Positions 59,576 through 64,000 of a DNA stretch of 64,000 bases are shown piece by piece. Positions within the stretch are counted from its first letter, which is position 1. Every line of letters starts with the position of its first letter. The stretch is from assembly GCA_016787725.1 (NCBI GenBank), contig JAEUTZ010000022.1, positions 1-64,000 on the forward strand, given 5' to 3'. Made by a program: the position numbers and the translations under genes. The notes beneath the pieces were generated by a model that saw nothing but the letters and a program-made list of their open reading frames with translations, had not been told where the DNA came from and did no database searches. This DNA comes from Cyclobacteriaceae bacterium. GTDB taxonomy: Bacteria > Bacteroidota > Bacteroidia > Cytophagales > Cyclobacteriaceae.

Positions 59576-62500
59576 ATGGGTTCGATTAAATCAACTTTTT
59601 CCATTCTGTTGGTACTTGTCTTTGGATGTCAGCCAAAGGAGAACCCTACGGCCGCTAATTCTTTATTCAGACTTATTCCTCCAGAAAATTCTCAAATCGA
59701 TTTTGTTAATAGTCTTACCTATACCGAAGAGATCAATCCGTATACCTTCAAAAACTTTTACAATGGGGGTGGTGTTGGGCTCGGTGATTTTAATCAGGAT
59801 GGGCTACTCGATATTTTCTTCTCCGGTAATCAGGTCTCTAATCGCTTGTATTTGAACCAGGGAAACTTCTCGTTTAAAGACATAACGGAGTCAGCCGGAC
59901 TTTTTTCGGAAGGATCCTGGACAACCGGCATCAGCATAGCCGATATTAATGCGGATGGATTGCCTGACATTTATTTATGCAAGTCGGGCCCTCCCGATGG
60001 AAAAGACCGCCACAATCAACTCTGGATCAACAATGGGGACTTAACCTTTACAGAATGGGCCGAGCAATATGGACTCAACTTCAAGGGATTGTCAACCCAT
60101 GCTGCTTTTTTCGATTATGACCAGGATGGGGACCTCGATTGTTATCTGCTTAATAATTCGATCCGGTCGGTGGGTGGGTACGATTTGCGAAAAGATCAAC
60201 GGTTGATTCCGGATGCGCTGGGGGGGAACAAACTCTTGCGGAATGATTCAGGAAAGTATGTGGACGTATCACAAACAGCCGGTATTTATACCAGCGAAAT
60301 CGGATTTGGACTGGGCGTAACGATTGGCGATGTTAATCTGGATGGCTGGCTGGATATATATGTATCAAATGATTTTTTTGAACGCGATTATCTGTACATC
60401 AATCAACAGAATGGTTCGTTTAAAGAGACGCTTCAGGATTATATAACGGAATTGAGTATGGGGTCAATGGGAGCTGATATGGCGGATATCAATAACGATT
60501 GTTTACCCGATATTTTTGTAACCGAAATGTTGCCCGAAACGGATGATCGCTTAAAAACGAAAGCGCAGTTTGAAAATTGGGACAAATACAAATTGAGTGC
60601 ATCGCAGGGATATGGACATCAGTTTGGGAGAAATGTTTTGCAAGTAAATACCGGCAACGGAACCTTTAGAGAAATTGGAAGGCTGGCGGGAGTACATGCA
60701 ACTGATTGGAGCTGGGGTGCCTTAATTTTTGACATGGACAATGATGGGTTAAAAGATATTTTTGTCGCCAACGGAATCTATAAAGATTTGCTCGATCAGG
60801 ATTTCGTGAACTTTATTGCGAACCCGGCCATGATTCGAAATATTTTGAAAGAGCAAGGAAATGTAATCAAACGACTGGTGGATTCAATTCCCTCGAATAG
60901 CCTTGCCAATTATGCATTTCACAATCAGGGTGATTTGCGGTTTGTAAATCAAGCCAATGAGTGGGGACTGAATGTGCCCACGTTTTCCAACGGGTCTGCC
61001 TATGGCGATTTGGACAATGACGGGGATCAGGACCTCATCTTGAATAATGTAAACATGCCGGCCTTTCTCTATGAGAATCGGGCCAATGAAGTACTCCAGA
61101 ATAATTCAGTTACGATCAATCTTAACGGGCCTGCAAGCAATCGGCATGGATTGGGGGCCAAAATTAAAATGAAGACAGAGTCGCAATGGCAGTACCAGGA
61201 AGTTTCACCCATGCGCGGATTTATGTCTACTGTGGATACGCGACTGCATTTTGGTCTTGGTTCGGCTGCACAAATTGATTCTATTATCGTGACCTGGCCA
61301 GGCGGCAAGGAATCTTTGCTTACAGGTCAGCCTGTTAATCAATTTATTACGGTGGATTTTAAAAGCGCTCATGATCCGATTCAATCAAGAAAGAAATCTA
61401 ACCCGTCTTTACTTTTTAATGAAGTAAAACCAAATGGGGTGAATTTTGTACATCGCGAGAATGAGTTCAATGATTTTGATCGCGATCGATTATTATTCAA
61501 CATGATTTCGAATGAAGGCCCTTGTCTTTGTGTTGGGGATGTAAATAATGACGGCCTCGATGATTTTTATGTGGGGGGTGCCAAAGGACAAGCCGGAGTA
61601 CTGTATCAGCAAACTCCCTCCGGAAATTATCTCACAAAGAACAAAGCTTTGTTTCAACAGGATCAGGAATCGGAAGATACCGGTTGTATATTCTTTGATG
61701 CCAACAAGGATGGCCTCCTGGATTTGTACGTTGCCAGTGGCAGTATTGAATTTTCATCCAGTGCAATTGCTCTGGCTGACCGGCTTTATTTTAATACGGG
61801 CAATGGACAATTCAAAAAATCAAACCAGATCTTACCGGTAACCACCCGATTTGAAAGCACGGCTGCAGTGGATGCTGCGGATTATGACCAGGATGGCGAC
61901 CTTGATCTATTCGTTGGCGTTCGTTCGATTCCATTTGCTTATGGATTACCGGGTAATGGTTACATTTTGAATAATGATGGGAAGGGAGTTTTTACGAATG
62001 TGACTCAGCAAATATGCCCTGCATTGCTCGAAATTGGAATGATAACCGCTGCCCGGTGGGGAGATATTAATCAGGATTTGCAACCGGATTTGGTAGTGGC
62101 CGGGGAGTGGATGCCAATCCGCAGCTTCATTAATGTAAACGGTAGTTTGGTCGATCAAAGTAATGACTTTGGATTAAGTCAATCGAATGGCTGGTATCAC
62201 ACATTAGAACTGACCGATTTGAACGGGGATGGTAAATTGGATATCATAGCAGGTAATCATGGTTTGAATTCTCAATTTAAAGCTAGTTTGGAGCAGCCTG
62301 TTTCACTCTATATAAATGACTTCGACCAGAACGGCACCCTCGAACAGATTACCACCCGGTATAATGGTGGTACGTCATTTCCACTGGTCCTGCGCAATGA
62401 TTTGGTGTCTCAGATTCCAGCCTTGAAGAAAAAGTTCCTGCATTTTCGCGATTATGCAGGTCAGCGGATTGAAGATATTTTTCCGAAGGCATTATTGGAT

Positions 62501-62893
62501 CAATCGATCCGCCTTGATGCTTATACCCTGGAGACGGCCTTATGGTTAAGCCAGCCGGATAGTCGTTTAGTTCGTTCGGCTTTACCGGTGGAAGCTCAAT
62601 TTACTCCTGTCTATTCAATCTTGTCCAATGATTTTGATCAGGATGGCAAAATTGACCTATTGCTGGGGGGAAACTTATACCGTGCAAAACCAGAGACGGG
62701 TATTTACGATGGAAGTTTTGGAGTCTACTTAAAAGGGCATGGGAATGGAACTTTTACAGCTAAAAGACCTGATGAATCCGGATTGTTTGTAAAGGGGGAG
62801 ATCCGAGCCATGCGTTTTCTTAAGACGAGGCAAAATGGATTAGTAGTGGTTGCAAGAAATAGTGATAGTTTAGTGTTTTTATTGAATGAATAA
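59576..62893 (+). CDS. VCBS/FG-GAP and ASPIC-UnbV domain lipoprotein
   Basis: The 1105-residue protein has a lipoprotein signal ending LVFGCQP. It carries many Ca-binding FG-GAP/VCBS loops of DxNxDGxxD type: DFNQDGLLD, DINADGLPD, DYDQDGDLD, DVNLDGWLD, DMDNDGLKD, DLDNDGDQD in the first half and DVNNDGLDD, DANKDGLLD, DLNGDGKLD and DFDQDGKID in the second. An ASPIC/UnbV region (GASNRHGLGAKIKMKTESQW-like, WPGGKESLLTGQPVNQF) lies at about 515-605. A seven-bladed propeller on the surface is expected. It overlaps the next gene by 8 bases. Confidence 0.9.
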   Translation: MGSIKSTFSILLVLVFGCQPKENPTAANSLFRLIPPENSQIDFVNSLTYTEEINPYTFKNFYNGGGVGLGDFNQDGLLDIFFSGNQVSNRLYLNQGNFSFKDITESAGLFSEGSWTTGISIADINADGLPDIYLCKSGPPDGKDRHNQLWINNGDLTFTEWAEQYGLNFKGLSTHAAFFDYDQDGDLDCYLLNNSIRSVGGYDLRKDQRLIPDALGGNKLLRNDSGKYVDVSQTAGIYTSEIGFGLGVTIGDVNLDGWLDIYVSNDFFERDYLYINQQNGSFKETLQDYITELSMGSMGADMADINNDCLPDIFVTEMLPETDDRLKTKAQFENWDKYKLSASQGYGHQFGRNVLQVNTGNGTFREIGRLAGVHATDWSWGALIFDMDNDGLKDIFVANGIYKDLLDQDFVNFIANPAMIRNILKEQGNVIKRLVDSIPSNSLANYAFHNQGDLRFVNQANEWGLNVPTFSNGSAYGDLDNDGDQDLILNNVNMPAFLYENRANEVLQNNSVTINLNGPASNRHGLGAKIKMKTESQWQYQEVSPMRGFMSTVDTRLHFGLGSAAQIDSIIVTWPGGKESLLTGQPVNQFITVDFKSAHDPIQSRKKSNPSLLFNEVKPNGVNFVHRENEFNDFDRDRLLFNMISNEGPCLCVGDVNNDGLDDFYVGGAKGQAGVLYQQTPSGNYLTKNKALFQQDQESEDTGCIFFDANKDGLLDLYVASGSIEFSSSAIALADRLYFNTGNGQFKKSNQILPVTTRFESTAAVDAADYDQDGDLDLFVGVRSIPFAYGLPGNGYILNNDGKGVFTNVTQQICPALLEIGMITAARWGDINQDLQPDLVVAGEWMPIRSFINVNGSLVDQSNDFGLSQSNGWYHTLELTDLNGDGKLDIIAGNHGLNSQFKASLEQPVSLYINDFDQNGTLEQITTRYNGGTSFPLVLRNDLVSQIPALKKKFLHFRDYAGQRIEDIFPKALLDQSIRLDAYTLETALWLSQPDSRLVRSALPVEAQFTPVYSILSNDFDQDGKIDLLLGGNLYRAKPETGIYDGSFGVYLKGHGNGTFTAKRPDESGLFVKGEIRAMRFLKTRQNGLVVVARNSDSLVFLLNE

Positions 62894-63464
62894 TATGAAA
62901 CGAATTGGGTTTAGTTTAGTGTTGGTGATCTTAGGGATAACAATGCTTTTGTCGTGCAATGGCAAGTACGGATTTGGATCAGAGAAAAATAATGATAGTC
63001 TCTTCCTGGATATTTATTTGGGAATGGAACAGAAAGTATTTTATGATTATTGTTGGGAAATGAACCGGCAGAAGAAGTTAACGCACGGGCCCACCAATCA
63101 GAATGTTGAATATCATATCACAGAAGCAAAGTACCCCATTACAATGCGGTTTTATCCGTCCTTCTATGAAGGAAAAATCAATGAAATGCCTGTTACATAT
63201 ACGTATGAATCCTGGGCGCCCTGGAATCGAGCCTTTCAATCCGACAGCCTGATGGTTGAAATGCTTGGTCTCTTTAAAAAGTGGTATGGAGATGATTTTA
63301 AAGTATTGGATCATCCCACCATGGGCAAAGTCTATTACAAATTTGATGGCCATCGTAGAATTAACCTTTTCATTCGGGATGATCAATTTGTACAAGCGGT
63401 ATTTACCGATATGCGGGTGGCCGAGGCCATTAAGAAGAAAGAAGCCGCAGAAGAGACTGAATAG
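62886..63464 (+). CDS. Small lipoprotein between VCBS genes
   Basis: The 192-residue protein begins MNNMKRIGFSLVLVILGITMLLSCNGK, a lipoprotein signal ending LLSC; an ATG at 62895 would trim three residues. The mature part has aromatic-rich segments (YDYCWEMNRQKK, MRFYPSFYEGKINEMPVTYTYESWAPWNR) and a strand-rich end, then a lysine/glutamate tail. No domain is recognised. It overlaps the upstream VCBS gene by 8 bases, and the next VCBS gene starts 9 bases after its stop, so all three are likely translated together. Confidence 0.78.
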   Translation: MNNMKRIGFSLVLVILGITMLLSCNGKYGFGSEKNNDSLFLDIYLGMEQKVFYDYCWEMNRQKKLTHGPTNQNVEYHITEAKYPITMRFYPSFYEGKINEMPVTYTYESWAPWNRAFQSDSLMVEMLGLFKKWYGDDFKVLDHPTMGKVYYKFDGHRRINLFIRDDQFVQAVFTDMRVAEAIKKKEAAEETE

Positions 63465-63473
63465 CGAACTCGT

Positions 63474-64000
63474 ATGATGGCCCGAAAGCTCATTTATTTG
63501 GTTCTTGTTCCCTGTGCATTTTATGGATGCAATCGAGAATCGGACTTGAATACCCTGTTTGTCGAATTGCCGGGAACAAGGACTGGAGTTCAATTTGAGA
63601 ACACATTAACGTTTGATCAGGATTTCAATATTTATACTTATCGTAATTTTTACAATGGCGGAGGAGTAGCGCTGGGAGACATTAACAATGACGGTCTAAT
63701 TGATGTCTATTTGACGGCCAACCAAGGTCCAAACCGGTTGTACTTAAACAAGGGCGACTTCCTTTTTGAAGATATCACTGATCGGGCAGGTGTAAGCGGT
63801 ACAAAGGCCTGGTCTACTGGAGTAAGTATGGCCGATGTGAATGGTGACGGCCTGGTGGATATTTATGTTTGTAATTCGGGCGATGTTAAGGGTGACAATA
63901 AGGAGAATGAGCTTTTCATAAATAATGGTGATTTGACTTTCACTGAGCACGCCAGAGAATATGGCGTAGCAGACCGTGGATTTACTACCCACGCAGCTTT
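63474..64000 (+). CDS. Partial VCBS/FG-GAP lipoprotein (3' end outside window)
   Basis: From ATG 63474 (or 63477) the frame is open to the window edge, about 175 codons. It begins MMARKLIYLVLVPCAFYGCN, a lipoprotein signal ending YGCN, then repeats the N-terminal pattern of the 1105-residue protein: YRNFYNGGGVALGDINNDGLIDVYL, LYLNKGDF and MADVNGDGLVDIYV (in pieces), so DxNxDGxxD loops are present. It is a tandem paralogue of the gene at 59576. The C-terminus, and whether it has the ASPIC domain, cannot be seen. Confidence 0.9.
   Translation, partial: MMARKLIYLVLVPCAFYGCNRESDLNTLFVELPGTRTGVQFENTLTFDQDFNIYTYRNFYNGGGVALGDINNDGLIDVYLTANQGPNRLYLNKGDFLFEDITDRAGVSGTKAWSTGVSMADVNGDGLVDIYVCNSGDVKGDNKENELFINNGDLTFTEHAREYGVADRGFTTHAA

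Noticed and set aside
1-64000. CRISPR arrays, rRNA, tRNA and insertion sequences
   Set aside because: No repeat-spacer array, conserved RNA-gene core or transposase was seen on reading both strands.

Overview
The window is chromosomal DNA of a Bacteroidota bacterium, most likely a Cytophagales-type (Cytophagia) lineage. Evidence: a SusC/SusD pair, a DUF5686 outer-membrane protein with a carboxypeptidase-regulatory N-domain, SprB-type repeats, a DUF5777 barrel, DUF3108, tandem-fused M16 peptidase, VCBS/ASPIC lipoproteins, TAnnTTTG-like promoter elements and few Shine-Dalgarno sequences. No rRNA, tRNA or CRISPR array was seen.

Layout. (1) 1-4249: one end of an integrated mobile element. It has a tyrosine integrase, a zinc-ribbon/HTH protein, a second HTH protein, a phage 'structural protein P5'-like protein and small membrane proteins. 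It abuts the 3' end of mnmE, a known type of integration target, and runs off the left edge. (2) 4250-15376: housekeeping genes: mnmE, a manganese locus mntR-mntH with a DtxR-type operator, a glycosyltransferase, dapD, DUF3108, mscL, 3-hydroxyacyl-CoA dehydrogenase and a sterol-desaturase-family protein. (3) 15633-20454: topoisomerase IV parE-parC; the ParC tail carries two QxxLF clamp-binding-like motifs. (4) 20496-31734: envelope and metabolism genes: OmpA-type lipoprotein-like protein, M16 peptidase, a GH1/M15 coupled pair, SDR, TrmH, SanA-like protein, DUF5686. (5) 31816-35161: thrS-infC-rpmI-rplT translation operon with a structured rpmI-rplT spacer and a strong terminator.

(6) 35619-40434: an operon with an ECF sigma factor, an anti-sigma/beta-barrel hybrid, two paralogous lipoproteins joining SprB repeats to a CX4CH cytochrome-like domain, YceI and a DUF5777 barrel. 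This is the most system-like novelty in the window; an envelope redox module is my inference. (7) 40469-48195: a sodium/solute symporter, OsmC, MetZ, a ThiF/MoeB-rhodanese protein, RidA, LhgO, MsrA and a lipoprotein.

(8) 48259-59529: an alpha-glucan/maltose-type utilisation locus. A leftward operon (lacI, GH31, SLC45-like transporter, esterase-like protein) diverges from susC-susD, and matching 14-bp LacI-type palindromes lie in both control regions. (9) 59576-64000: VCBS/ASPIC lipoproteins, the last one cut by the window edge.

Start sites were moved inward from the longest frame where overlap, a terminator, a signal peptide or family length argued for it; each case is stated.
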